Source: Elusimicrobia bacterium RIFOXYA2_FULL_39_19 (lineage in GTDB: Bacteria > Elusimicrobiota > Endomicrobiia > CG1-02-37-114 > XYA2-FULL-39-19). From it: 64,000 nucleotides of DNA. Made by a program: the position numbers and the translations under genes. The stretch covers positions 39,531 through 103,530 of the forward strand of contig MGVC01000001.1 of the NCBI GenBank assembly GCA_001800285.1, read 5' to 3'. The notes under the pieces were generated by a model that did no database searches, was not told where the DNA came from, and saw only the letters and a program-made list of their open reading frames with translations. Below, in pieces: positions 8,344 through 16,623 of the stretch (position 1 is its first letter; each line of letters opens with the position of its first letter).

Positions 8344-11067
8344 ATGGGAAAAAACAACTGTTATCCCATAATATCAACTGCATTTCTTTTTTTAACACTA
8401 TTATGTGTCATTAGTGTTAACCCTGTTACGGCCCAAAACTTCATTGATGATTTAAGGTACGGTTCTCCGGAATTGCGTATGAAAGCAATAGATACAATAG
8501 GGAGAACCAAAGAATCCCGCTATATAGGCCTCCTTATTGAAAACTTCAAGGACCCGGACCCGGGTGTAAGAACCAGCGTAATAAAAGCACTCCACTTAAT
8601 GCAGGTAAAAAGTTATACAGACAATTATATAGCCGGCCTTTCAGATAACTCACCGGAAGTCTGTGAAGCAATAAGAAAAATGCTTATTGATTTTATGGAA
8701 CCCAAGCTCCTGGAAAGATTAAAAGAAGAAGTTGTAAAAAATGAAAATCCTCAGATACGTCAACAAGTAGCCATGCTTTTTGGAGAAGCAAAAGAAAAAA
8801 CCTCAGTTGAGGTATTAATAAAAGCGCTGAAAGATAATGATTTCATAAGATTTGCCGCGGTAAAGTCGCTTGGCCAGATTGGAGACAAAACAGCTGTTTC
8901 AAACCTTATCAGCACGTTATCTGATCCGTTAGGTGAAGTAAAAATACAGGCAGCCCGTTCCCTGGCAGACCTTAAAATTTCAAATGCAGTTCCATATATG
9001 TTTAATCAGCTGGATGAAAAGGACCCCGCTGTTAGAGTAGAGATGGAAAAAGTGCTGGAAAAATTTGTTTCAAAGGAAACAATACTGTATTTTACCGAAG
9101 CTCTATTGAAAGACCAGCGTATAAGCGTAAGGAAGTTTTCAGCAAAGGCCCTAGGCATATTGGGTGATAAATCAGCAGCACCTGTTTTATTTGAAGCCTT
9201 AAAAGATAAAGATGCAACCACAAGAGAAGAAGTGATGCGGTCAATAAGCATGCTTTCGGATAAAACATTGGTATTTAATTATTGTCTTACTTTAAAAAAC
9301 AAAGATTCTGTTATTAAAACGTTCATACTTACAGAATTGGAAAAACTTAAAGATCCTCGTGCTTTACCGTCACTCATTGATGCCTTGAAAAGGGAAAAAT
9401 CACCGGAATTTCGTGAAATGATACAAAAAACCATGATGGAGGTGGCAGATCCTGCTGTGCTTGATGTTATTTCAAAAGGCATGTCAGATTCAAACCTGTT
9501 AGTAAGAGTTGCCTGTGTCAATATAGCCGGAAAACTAAAAATAAAAGAACTATTGCCGGAACTTAGCAAATCTCTAAAGAATGAAAAAAGTTTCGAATTA
9601 AAATTTGCCATTATAGCTACCATAAAAAATTATTCCGATAAATCTGTCCTGCCGGAACTTCATGATGCGCTGGTAAAAGAAAAGAATATAGAAATAAAAA
9701 TAGCTATCATTGATGCCCTGAAAGATTTTCAGGATTACTCATCTATTCCGTCTCTTTTACAGTGTTTAAAAGTTGGTGATGAAATGTTAAGAATGGAAGC
9801 AGAAGGACTGTTAAATAAACTTGCTGATGTGAAATCAGTTAATTACTTTCTCGAAGCGGCAAAAGATAGAGACCTTGTAGTCCGCTCCTATGCAATGAAA
9901 GTAGTCAAAGAATACCCGACAGCCAGTGCGGTGCCTATTGCCCTGGCAGGTTTAAATGATAAAGATGTTTACATCAGGCTTGATGCCGTAAAAACATTGG
10001 GCCAGATAGGAGATAAAACCGTTATACCGGAACTGGCAAAAAAACTGGATGATAATGAGGAAGAAATAAAAATTGAAACCATAAAATCCCTTGCACAGCT
10101 GGGGGATCCGGCCATAGCGGATTATGTGCTCAAGGCGCTAAAAGATAAATCTGCTCAGGTGCGCATAGAAGCTATAAAACTGCTGGGAACCTATTACGAT
10201 GAAGAAATGACAGGAGATTTTATAAAAGCACTCAAAAAATCTTCTGAACCGGAAGTAAAAGAACAGATAATACTTGTATTAAGCAAATCAACCGATAAAA
10301 ATGCAAAAAATATTTTAAAGAAAACTCTCAGGGACACAGACCCTGCCATAAGAAAGGCTGTGGTTACTGCCCTCGGCGAAATGGATGACCCTGCAATAAT
10401 CCCTGAATTAAAAGACTTGTATGCAAAGGAGTTTGCCGGAGAAGTAAGAATAGAAATTATAATTGCCCTGGCAAAACTAAAAGCCCGTGAAATGATACCT
10501 GATTTTATAAACGGTTTATATGACCAGTCGAAAGAGTTTAGCGATGCTTCTAAAGTTGCCCTGGATTTGGTGATAAATCAGTCTGATGCCAGGTACCTGG
10601 CTGCAACTATTCAGAACGAACATAAGGAAGTAAGAAATTATTGCATAACAGCGCTGACAAAGCTTAATAACAAGGAATGTGTCCCTGAGCTGTTTCAGAC
10701 TCTGAAAAACCTGCAGGGCCCCGTAAGGCCCCAGGTAATGAAGCTTATAGACACGCTTAATGATAATAAAACGCCCGCAGAATACCTGTCGCTTATAGAA
10801 AAACCGTCAACAAGTAATGATAAGGAATTATTGATATGGATTGTTCGCAATCTTGCCAGGTACAAAGATAATTCAGCAATAGAATACCTGGCTCTTTCAA
10901 TAAGAAATGGAAACGATGAAATTAGAAAAGAAACCGTAATATCTCTAAATAAAATAGGCGGTGCAAAGTCCAGGGAAATATTGATATATGTTTCAAATAA
11001 TGATGTTTCATTGACTTTAAGAAATTTCACAAAAAAAACATTAGAAGGAGGGGGTGTTGTTAAATGA
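8344..11067 (+). CDS. Exported HEAT-repeat protein
   Basis: 907 residues: an N-terminal hydrophobic signal segment (about 8-28) ending near TAQNF, then at least twenty HEAT/PBS-lyase-type repeats of about 31 residues filling the rest. The recurring pattern is 'D.d..vR..a...lg.igd..avp.L...L'; examples are VRFAAVKSLGQIGDKTAVS-like units at about 170 and 545. HEAT solenoids bind protein partners and carry no enzymatic residues. It overlaps the next gene by four bases (ATGA), linking it to the two-TM/FGE-like module that follows, so all may form one envelope complex. Substrate unknown. Confidence 0.82.
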   Translation: MGKNNCYPIISTAFLFLTLLCVISVNPVTAQNFIDDLRYGSPELRMKAIDTIGRTKESRYIGLLIENFKDPDPGVRTSVIKALHLMQVKSYTDNYIAGLSDNSPEVCEAIRKMLIDFMEPKLLERLKEEVVKNENPQIRQQVAMLFGEAKEKTSVEVLIKALKDNDFIRFAAVKSLGQIGDKTAVSNLISTLSDPLGEVKIQAARSLADLKISNAVPYMFNQLDEKDPAVRVEMEKVLEKFVSKETILYFTEALLKDQRISVRKFSAKALGILGDKSAAPVLFEALKDKDATTREEVMRSISMLSDKTLVFNYCLTLKNKDSVIKTFILTELEKLKDPRALPSLIDALKREKSPEFREMIQKTMMEVADPAVLDVISKGMSDSNLLVRVACVNIAGKLKIKELLPELSKSLKNEKSFELKFAIIATIKNYSDKSVLPELHDALVKEKNIEIKIAIIDALKDFQDYSSIPSLLQCLKVGDEMLRMEAEGLLNKLADVKSVNYFLEAAKDRDLVVRSYAMKVVKEYPTASAVPIALAGLNDKDVYIRLDAVKTLGQIGDKTVIPELAKKLDDNEEEIKIETIKSLAQLGDPAIADYVLKALKDKSAQVRIEAIKLLGTYYDEEMTGDFIKALKKSSEPEVKEQIILVLSKSTDKNAKNILKKTLRDTDPAIRKAVVTALGEMDDPAIIPELKDLYAKEFAGEVRIEIIIALAKLKAREMIPDFINGLYDQSKEFSDASKVALDLVINQSDARYLAATIQNEHKEVRNYCITALTKLNNKECVPELFQTLKNLQGPVRPQVMKLIDTLNDNKTPAEYLSLIEKPSTSNDKELLIWIVRNLARYKDNSAIEYLALSIRNGNDEIRKETVISLNKIGGAKSREILIYVSNNDVSLTLRNFTKKTLEGGGVVK

Positions 11068-11441
11068 TTAAATCCGGAAGAAGGATTAAGCTTGAACTGA
11101 TAAGATTTACTGTGTATGTGGTATTAGCAGTTATGATGGCAATATCGGTTAATTTTTACTGGTTTCTCTCAACGGTTCTGCCGCCAACCATGCTGGCCCA
11201 GAGTTTAATGAGAATCGTTATGTTTTCAGTCATTGAACTGATATTAATCCTGGGTATTACCGTGCTTCTTGTAAAATGGTTTACTTTTACTGTAATAGGC
11301 CCGCTTCCGCGGCTCCAGGAAGAAATAAATGACATGGTAAGCAAGGATGAATTTCGTGATTTAGTAGTACGAAATAGCGATAAAATAAAAGAATTTGTTG
11401 ATTCAGTAAATCTCATAATACAGAGATTAAATAAAAAATGA
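11064..11441 (+). CDS. Two-TM membrane protein with HAMP-like tail (copy 1)
   Basis: 125 residues: a basic start (SGRRIKLELIRF), TM helices at about 14-36 and 48-72, then a cytoplasmic segment opening IGPLPRLQEEINDM and continuing with an amphipathic helix. The topology and the GPLPR(L/I) linker resemble a HAMP signal-transmission unit without any output domain. It overlaps both neighbours by four bases. A paralogue of the same layout lies 1.2 kb downstream next to a second FGE-like protein, implying that each two-TM protein works with its FGE-like partner. Function unknown. Confidence 0.7.
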   Translation: MIKSGRRIKLELIRFTVYVVLAVMMAISVNFYWFLSTVLPPTMLAQSLMRIVMFSVIELILILGITVLLVKWFTFTVIGPLPRLQEEINDMVSKDEFRDLVVRNSDKIKEFVDSVNLIIQRLNKK

Positions 11442-12199
11442 AAAAAATAACAGCAGTATTACTATTACTATGTCTTGCCGCTGTAAGCGGTATTTGCGCA
11501 GATAAAAAAGCCAAAACCGAAGCTCCGCAGGTACAACAGATTTTAGGTATGGTTTATATTCCTGCAGGAGAATTTTTAATGGGAACCGAAGAAGGTTTTG
11601 AATATGAATACCCGTTAAGAAAAGTTGTGCTTCAAGGATTTTATATTGATAAATATGAAATTACCAACAGCCAATATAAAAGATTTATTGAATCTACCGA
11701 CACAACTCCTCCGTCGCATTGGAAAAACAATACTTATTCAAAAGGCGAAGATAATTTGCCTGTCACTAACGTAAGTTATTACGATGCCTTAGCCTATGCT
11801 AAATGGGCAGGCAAGCGCATTCCAACAGAAGAAGAGTGGGAGCGCGCCGCCAGGGGCACAGGTGGAAGTTATTATCCATGGGGAAACACCTGGGATAAGA
11901 ATAACGCAAACGTAAGGCCTATGTTTGGTTTTGGCAAGGCAAAAAATGTTGGCAGTTTTCCTGAAGGTGCGTCGGTTGAAGGTGCCTGTGATATGTGCGG
12001 TAATGTATGGGAGTGGACCACTTCCTGGTTTCTGCCATATTCTGGGAATACCAAGCCTGACCCGAACTATGGTGAAAAGTATAAAATCATCCGTGGAGGC
12101 AGTTACAGGCAGTCTGAAGTAATAGCCCAAACCATGAGACGGGACTACTTAGATCCAAATTCAACGCGCATAGATGTTGGCTTTCGCTGTGTAAAATAA
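11438..12199 (+). CDS. Secreted FGE/SUMF1-like domain protein (copy 1)
   Basis: 253 residues with a signal peptide (1-21, ends SGICA) and one formylglycine-generating-enzyme-like (C-type-lectin fold) domain: MVYIPAGEFLMGTEEG, YEITNSQYKRF, PVTNVSYYDALAYAKWAGKR, PTEEEWERAARG, YPWGNTW, GNVWEWTTSWF and RGGSYRQSE. The cysteine pair that true FGE enzymes carry just after the GGS(Y/F) motif is absent, so sulfatase activation is unlikely. A structural, ligand-binding or diversified role in the envelope fits better. It is translationally coupled to the two-TM protein before it. Confidence 0.83.
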   Translation: MKKITAVLLLLCLAAVSGICADKKAKTEAPQVQQILGMVYIPAGEFLMGTEEGFEYEYPLRKVVLQGFYIDKYEITNSQYKRFIESTDTTPPSHWKNNTYSKGEDNLPVTNVSYYDALAYAKWAGKRIPTEEEWERAARGTGGSYYPWGNTWDKNNANVRPMFGFGKAKNVGSFPEGASVEGACDMCGNVWEWTTSWFLPYSGNTKPDPNYGEKYKIIRGGSYRQSEVIAQTMRRDYLDPNSTRIDVGFRCVK

Positions 12200-12203
12200 A
12201 AAT

Positions 12204-12275
12204 AGGGACACTTCCCATAATTTTCAAACAGGTGAAAAAGCAATTGTTTTGAAATAAAATATGGGAAGTGTCCCT
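12204..12275. repeat. 72-bp inverted repeat / long hairpin between paralogous modules
   Basis: A perfect 16-base arm (12204-12219, AGGGACACTTCCCATA) has its reverse complement at 12260-12275. The inner flanks (ATTTTCAAAC and GTTTTGAAAT) pair too, giving a long, nearly continuous hairpin with a small loop. There is no U-tract, so it is not a clean terminator. Its size and GGGACACTTCCC ends recall REP/MITE-like elements mobilised by Y1 (RAYT) transposases, though no transposase is present here. Confidence 0.7.
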
Positions 12276-12318
12276 GGATATCTATATCACTTCGCAATTA
12301 TAAAAAAATGGGGGCCAT

Positions 12319-12732
12319 ATGATTTGGGACGGCAAAGAAAGAAGAAGACGTATCCTGGTAGAAAGAAAAGTACAGCTGCAATACCTTACCTTAATATTTG
12401 CATCCTATTTAACCGTTTTAATACTTATTGAAATCCAGCTTTATTCATTTTTAAAAAGTATACTGCCGAAAATACAATTTGCTACAGATCATTCTTATAT
12501 ATTAGGTCTGGGAATTACCATAATGGTAGAAATGCTGGTAGTTGTATGCATAGTGGGGTTTGCTATTGCTGTGCATTCACAGAGAATTGTGGGGCCCATA
12601 CCAAGAATTACCAGGGAAATTGACTCCATGTTAAAGACCGGTAATTATCATCACGTACAAATAAGAAAGAAAGATTACATTTTCGGGCTTACAGAAAAAA
12701 TTAATGGACTTGTTGACAAAGTTCAAAAATGA
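12319..12732 (+). CDS. Two-TM membrane protein with HAMP-like tail (copy 2)
   Basis: 137 residues, paralogous in layout to the copy 1.2 kb upstream: a basic N-terminus (DGKERRRRILVERK), TM helices at about 24-46 and 56-80, then VGPIPRITREIDSML and an amphipathic helix. The start follows a GGGGG ribosome site by five bases. It overlaps the following FGE-like gene (ATGA). It lacks a kinase, cyclase or methyl-accepting output domain, so any signalling would be through the neighbouring secreted protein or an unlinked partner. Confidence 0.7.
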   Translation: MIWDGKERRRRILVERKVQLQYLTLIFASYLTVLILIEIQLYSFLKSILPKIQFATDHSYILGLGITIMVEMLVVVCIVGFAIAVHSQRIVGPIPRITREIDSMLKTGNYHHVQIRKKDYIFGLTEKINGLVDKVQK

Positions 12733-13481
12733 AAACAAAAAGTGTAATAATATTTCTGGCAAGTTTATGGCTGAACACTGCGTTTTGTGCTGAAAAGTCA
12801 CAAGAAAACAGATATATAGGCATGGTGTATGTTCCGGCTGGAGTTGCGCTGATAGGCACCGATGAGGGTTTTGTTTGCGAAAAACCAAGACACGTTCTTT
12901 TCATAAAAGGATTTTATATTGATAAGAATGAAGTAACCAACAGCCAATATAAAATATTTATAGATGCCACAAAACGCAGTATCCCTGCACACTGGATTAA
13001 CGGAACATATCCCCAGGGTTACGAATTGTATCCGGTAACTAATGTAACTTATTATGACGCTTTTGCATACGCCAAATGGGCAGGAAAACGCCTGCCAAAA
13101 GAAGAAGAATGGGAAAAAGCCGCAAAAGGCAAAAAAAATTATATTTATCCTTGGGGAGAACAATGGGAAGATGAATGTGCAAATGTACGGTCATTATTCC
13201 AGTTCTTTGACGGTTTAATGCCGGTTGGAAGCTACCCTCTCGGGAAAAGCGTGTGCGGCGCATTTGATATGGCAGGCAATGCCCGGGAATGGACAGCTTC
13301 CTGGTTTATTCCATATAAAGAAAGTTTTAATTGGAACGAAAATATGAAAGAATATTATAAAGTAATTCGTGGCGGAAGCTACAAAACAACGAAAGGTATG
13401 TCGCAGGTTTTCAGAAGAGATATGTTGGAACCGGATGGTTATTCTGAAGACCTGGGCTTCAGGTGTGTAAAAGATGAGTGA
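12729..13481 (+). CDS. Secreted FGE/SUMF1-like domain protein (copy 2)
   Basis: 250 residues with signal peptide (1-18, ends NTAFCA) and an FGE-like domain carrying GMVYVPAGVALIGTDEG, NEVTNSQYKIF, PVTNVTYYDAFAYAKWAGKR, PKEEEWEKAAKG, YPWGEQW, GNAREWTASWF and RGGSYKTTK. As in copy 1, the catalytic cysteine pair after GGSY is missing. The gene overlaps gltX by eight bases. The two FGE-like genes appear to be an old tandem duplication together with their two-TM partners. Confidence 0.83.
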   Translation: MKTKSVIIFLASLWLNTAFCAEKSQENRYIGMVYVPAGVALIGTDEGFVCEKPRHVLFIKGFYIDKNEVTNSQYKIFIDATKRSIPAHWINGTYPQGYELYPVTNVTYYDAFAYAKWAGKRLPKEEEWEKAAKGKKNYIYPWGEQWEDECANVRSLFQFFDGLMPVGSYPLGKSVCGAFDMAGNAREWTASWFIPYKESFNWNENMKEYYKVIRGGSYKTTKGMSQVFRRDMLEPDGYSEDLGFRCVKDE

Positions 13482-14958
13482 CACAAAAATCAGAGTAAGA
13501 TTTGCCCCGTCCCCTACGGGTTATCTGCACATAGGTGGAGCCAGAACGGCTCTTTTTAACTGGCTTTTTGCCAAAAAGACCGGCGGTACATTTATCCTGA
13601 GGATAGAAGATACGGACGAAGCGCGCTCAACGGATGAGTCTGTAAATGCTATTTTTGAAAGCATGCAGTGGCTGGGCCTTGACTGGGATGAAGGCCCTGT
13701 ACCAGGTGCCAGTTTGCAGGAAATAAAAAGCAAAGGAAATTACGGCCCCTATTTCCAGATGCAGAGAATTGATATTTATCAGAAGTATGCACAGCAGTTG
13801 CTCAAAGACGGCAAGGCGTATCATTGTTACTGCAGTTCCGAAGAACTGGAACAGGCAAGAAAAGACCAATTGGAAAACAAAGGTTCCTTAAAATACAGCG
13901 GTAAATGCAAGAAGTTATCACAGGAAGAAAAAAACAGTTTTGAAGCGCAAGGGAAAAAACCGGTAATACGTTTTAATATGCCAGCCGAAGGCAAAACAGG
14001 TTTTGATGACCTGGTAAGAGGCCGGATAGATTTTGAAAATGCCCAGCTGGATGATTTTGTAATATTAAAAGCCAGCGGCATACCTACATATAATTTTGCA
14101 TGTACGGTAGATGACCATTTAATGGAAATTACGCACATTTTACGCGGTGATGACCATTTGTCCAATACCCCAAGGCAGATACAGCTTTATAACGCACTTG
14201 GTTTTAAAAATATCCCGCTGTTTGGCCATTTATCAATGATTTTAGGGCCAGACGGGGCGCGACTGTCAAAACGTCACGGCGCAACCAGTATTATGGAATA
14301 CAGACAGCAGGGCTATTTACCGGAAACAATTGTTAATTATTTGGTTTTGCTCGGCTGGTCTACTGTTGACAGCCAGCAGTTGTTTGAAAAAGAGGAAATG
14401 ATACAGAAATTTTCTGCAGACCGTTGTTCAAAAGCTGCTGCTGTTTTTGACCCGCAGAAATTATTATGGATGAACGGCGAGTACGTAAGGAAAACACCGG
14501 TAGAACGTTTACTGGAGCTTGCCTCAAAAAGCGGGTTCATAGATATAAGCAATGATATGAAATATAACTTAATGAAATCAGCAGTAAGCCTTGAACAGGA
14601 AAAAATAAAACTGCTGACCGACATAGCGTATAAAACTGAATTCTTTTTCAAAGAAGTAGTTGAATATGACCCTAAAGCCGTAGAGAAAACGCTTAAAACA
14701 CCTGTTGCCAGGGATATTTTAACCGGTATAAAAACAAAATTCAGCGAAACGCAGGATTTTACCAAAGAAAACCTGGAAAAACTCTGTAGAGAACTTGCTA
14801 TAGAAAAAGGTATTAAGCCGGGGCAGATATTTCACCCTGTAAGGGTGGCAGTAAGCGGGCGCACCGAAGGCCCGTGCCTATTTGGTATGTTAGCACTACT
14901 GGCAAAAGAAAGGGTAATGCAGAGAATTGATTACACTCTTAAAAATTTGGTACAATAG
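13474..14958 (+). CDS. gltX: Glutamyl-tRNA synthetase
   Basis: Class I aminoacyl-tRNA synthetase of 494 residues that charges tRNA-Glu. The Rossmann signature APSPTGYLHIGGARTALFNW includes the HIGH motif (HIGG), FILRIEDTD follows, and the KMSKS equivalent is LSKRHG at about 265-270. The C-terminal half is the helical anticodon-binding domain. Because glnS is also present nearby, it should be a discriminating enzyme and there is no need for tRNA-dependent amidation of Glu-tRNA-Gln. The start overlaps the preceding stop region (ATGAGTGA). Confidence 0.96.
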   Translation: MSDTKIRVRFAPSPTGYLHIGGARTALFNWLFAKKTGGTFILRIEDTDEARSTDESVNAIFESMQWLGLDWDEGPVPGASLQEIKSKGNYGPYFQMQRIDIYQKYAQQLLKDGKAYHCYCSSEELEQARKDQLENKGSLKYSGKCKKLSQEEKNSFEAQGKKPVIRFNMPAEGKTGFDDLVRGRIDFENAQLDDFVILKASGIPTYNFACTVDDHLMEITHILRGDDHLSNTPRQIQLYNALGFKNIPLFGHLSMILGPDGARLSKRHGATSIMEYRQQGYLPETIVNYLVLLGWSTVDSQQLFEKEEMIQKFSADRCSKAAAVFDPQKLLWMNGEYVRKTPVERLLELASKSGFIDISNDMKYNLMKSAVSLEQEKIKLLTDIAYKTEFFFKEVVEYDPKAVEKTLKTPVARDILTGIKTKFSETQDFTKENLEKLCRELAIEKGIKPGQIFHPVRVAVSGRTEGPCLFGMLALLAKERVMQRIDYTLKNLVQ

Positions 14959-14966
14959 GGACTATT

Positions 14967-15251
14967 ATGGAAGATAAAAATATTGATAAAAACTTTATAG
15001 GCCTGATTATTTCTCTTTCTGCTTCCGCCTGGCAGCATTTAGGCAAGCTGGAAAACCCGGTAACGGGTAAAGTAGAAAAAAGCATGGAAAATGCAAAGAT
15101 GTCTATTGATATGCTTGAAATGCTGAAGGACAAAACAAAAGGCAATCTAACAAATGAAGAAGAAAAGTTAGTGGACAATACTTTAGCTGACCTGAAACTT
15201 AACTACGTAGAAGAAATACGCCACGGGGATGCACCCAGTACCTCAAACTAA
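14967..15251 (+). CDS. DUF1844 family protein
   Basis: 94 residues matching the DUF1844 pattern: a hydrophobic helix (FIGLIISLSASAWQHLGKLE) followed by the conserved helices (SMENAKMSIDMLEMLKDKT, LTNEEEKLVDNTLADLKLNYV). The family is small, widespread and uncharacterised, often next to translation or cell-division genes. It lies nine bases after gltX and immediately before tRNA-Gln. Confidence 0.8.
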   Translation: MEDKNIDKNFIGLIISLSASAWQHLGKLENPVTGKVEKSMENAKMSIDMLEMLKDKTKGNLTNEEEKLVDNTLADLKLNYVEEIRHGDAPSTSN

Positions 15252-15259
15252 AACACAAT

Positions 15260-15331
15260 TGCCGGGTAGTGTAATGGCAACACGCCTGCCTCTGGAGCAG
15301 GTTACTCTAGGTTCGACTCCTAGCCCGGCAG
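15260..15331 (+). tRNA. tRNA-Gln (CTG anticodon)
   Basis: 72-base cloverleaf. Acceptor TGCCGGG pairs with CCCGGCA followed by discriminator G; the anticodon stem CCTGC/GCAGG encloses loop CTCTGGA with anticodon CTG; the T arm contains GGTTCGACTCC. CCA is not encoded. Placement between gltX and glnS is notable. Its 3' end and following terminator are duplicated downstream. Confidence 0.93.
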
Positions 15332-15550
15332 AATAAAAAAACCGTCTTTATGGCGGTTTTTTTATTTTAGGCTGTCAGGAGTCGAAGCCGACCCGAGCGC
15401 TGCATTGAATTGCAGAAGAGCTTAACAGATAAATAGTTAGAAAGCGGAAGCGAGGGCGGCAGGGGATGGAGGAGAAGCGATAGCGACGGGGGAAGAGGAC
15501 TCCTAGCCCGGCAGAATAAAAAAACCGTCTTTATGGCGGTTTTTTTATTT
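15315..15550. repeat. 53-bp direct repeat of tRNA-Gln 3' end plus terminator, with 130-bp insert
   Basis: The 53 bases from the T arm of tRNA-Gln through the terminator (15315-15367) recur exactly at 15498-15550. The 130 bases between them are GC-richer than the surroundings, contain no gene, and near their left end carry an inverted copy of the T-arm bases (AGGAGTCGAA). Duplication of a tRNA 3' end is the footprint of an integrase attachment site, so this may be a relic attL/attR pair around a decayed insert. A simple tandem duplication is the alternative. The remaining 107 bases to murB show nothing recognisable. Confidence 0.75.
15336..15367 (+). terminator. Rho-independent terminator after tRNA-Gln
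   Basis: AAAACCGTC pairs with GGCGGTTTT around a TTTAT loop and runs into a T-rich stretch. An identical copy lies at about 15519-15550 as part of a longer direct repeat. Confidence 0.85.
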
Positions 15551-15657
15551 ATAAATATAATTTAGCAAACGCATTGCAATCCAATACAGAAAAAACATAA
15601 TAATTAGTTTCGGTTTTACAAACCACTAATCACAAATAACTTAATCACTTCTTAATG

Positions 15658-16593
15658 TTATTTAATTATCTGGACTTCGGGTATCATTTTGATGCGGAAT
15701 TTCTGAAGGGCTTTGCTTTTTATAAGGTTTGCAAGCAATAAAACGCTTTTAAAGGAAGCGTTTTTTTTGTTTATAAGGAAGTTCGGGTGTTTGGGCGAAA
15801 TCTGCGCACCTTTATACAATTTGCCTTTCAAGCCCAGCCGGTCCGTTACTGCGGCGGCCGGAATAAGGGGAAACGGGTCATTTTTTATTACTGAAGAGAA
15901 TTCTTTTTTAACCGCAGCAGAAACACTTTTTAAAGGAATGTTTTTAAAAAAACTTCCTGCGCTCGGGTATTCAAGTGGCTGGTATTTATTTCTGTACGCT
16001 TTACAACTTTTTATTTTTTCTGTTATTTTATTTTTTTTGCCCTTTTCAGCCTTAAACCAGACAGCTGTGATAATTTCGTCATTATGCTTGAATATACTGT
16101 CGCGATAGGCAAATTTGCACTCTTTATTTGTACGGGTTACTAAAACAGGAGGTGTTTTCATGCAATTCAGGCTTTCTACTTTTGCTACACTGTCTTTTAT
16201 TTCACCAAGAAAAGCGCCGGCATTGCCTCTTACGGCGCCTCCGGCAGTACCGGGAAGCCCGCCAGCCCATTCAATCCCGGCAAAACTATTTTTGGAAAAG
16301 AAATTTACCGCTCTTTTCATTTCAGTGCCGGCAGAGCAATAGATATACCCGTCATTTGTTTTACCTATTTTCTGCCTGAATATTTTTACAATAAGCCCGT
16401 TATAACCTTTTTCGCTGAAAAGCACGTTGGTTCCGGACCCCAGGACAAAGTAACGGGTTTTATTTGTTTTTGCCCAAGTAATAGCATCAATGATGTCTTT
16501 ATTTGATTTAGCTTTAACGAAGTGTTTTGCTTTTCCGCCGATTTTAAAGGAAGTGTGTTTTTTAAGCGGTATGTTTTTAAGGATTTTTATCAT
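15658..16593 (-). CDS. murB: UDP-N-acetylenolpyruvoylglucosamine reductase MurB
   Basis: FAD- and NADPH-dependent second step of UDP-MurNAc synthesis for peptidoglycan. 311 residues. FAD-binding segments TSFKIGGKAKHFVKAKS and FVLGSGTNVLFSEKG are followed by GLPGTAGGAVRGNAGAFLGE, the YRDSIFKHN loop, the proton-donor serine region EYPSAGSFFKN (about 220), KGAQISPKHPNFLIN, and the final catalytic glutamate in MIPEVQI. It is convergent with the tRNA-Gln operon and lies downstream of glnS on the same strand. The start follows a GGAT/TTATG-like weak site. Confidence 0.95.
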   Translation of the reverse strand: MIKILKNIPLKKHTSFKIGGKAKHFVKAKSNKDIIDAITWAKTNKTRYFVLGSGTNVLFSEKGYNGLIVKIFRQKIGKTNDGYIYCSAGTEMKRAVNFFSKNSFAGIEWAGGLPGTAGGAVRGNAGAFLGEIKDSVAKVESLNCMKTPPVLVTRTNKECKFAYRDSIFKHNDEIITAVWFKAEKGKKNKITEKIKSCKAYRNKYQPLEYPSAGSFFKNIPLKSVSAAVKKEFSSVIKNDPFPLIPAAAVTDRLGLKGKLYKGAQISPKHPNFLINKKNASFKSVLLLANLIKSKALQKFRIKMIPEVQIIK

Positions 16594-16623
16594 AACTGAA
16601 GATAATATTGCGGGAAATGTGCT

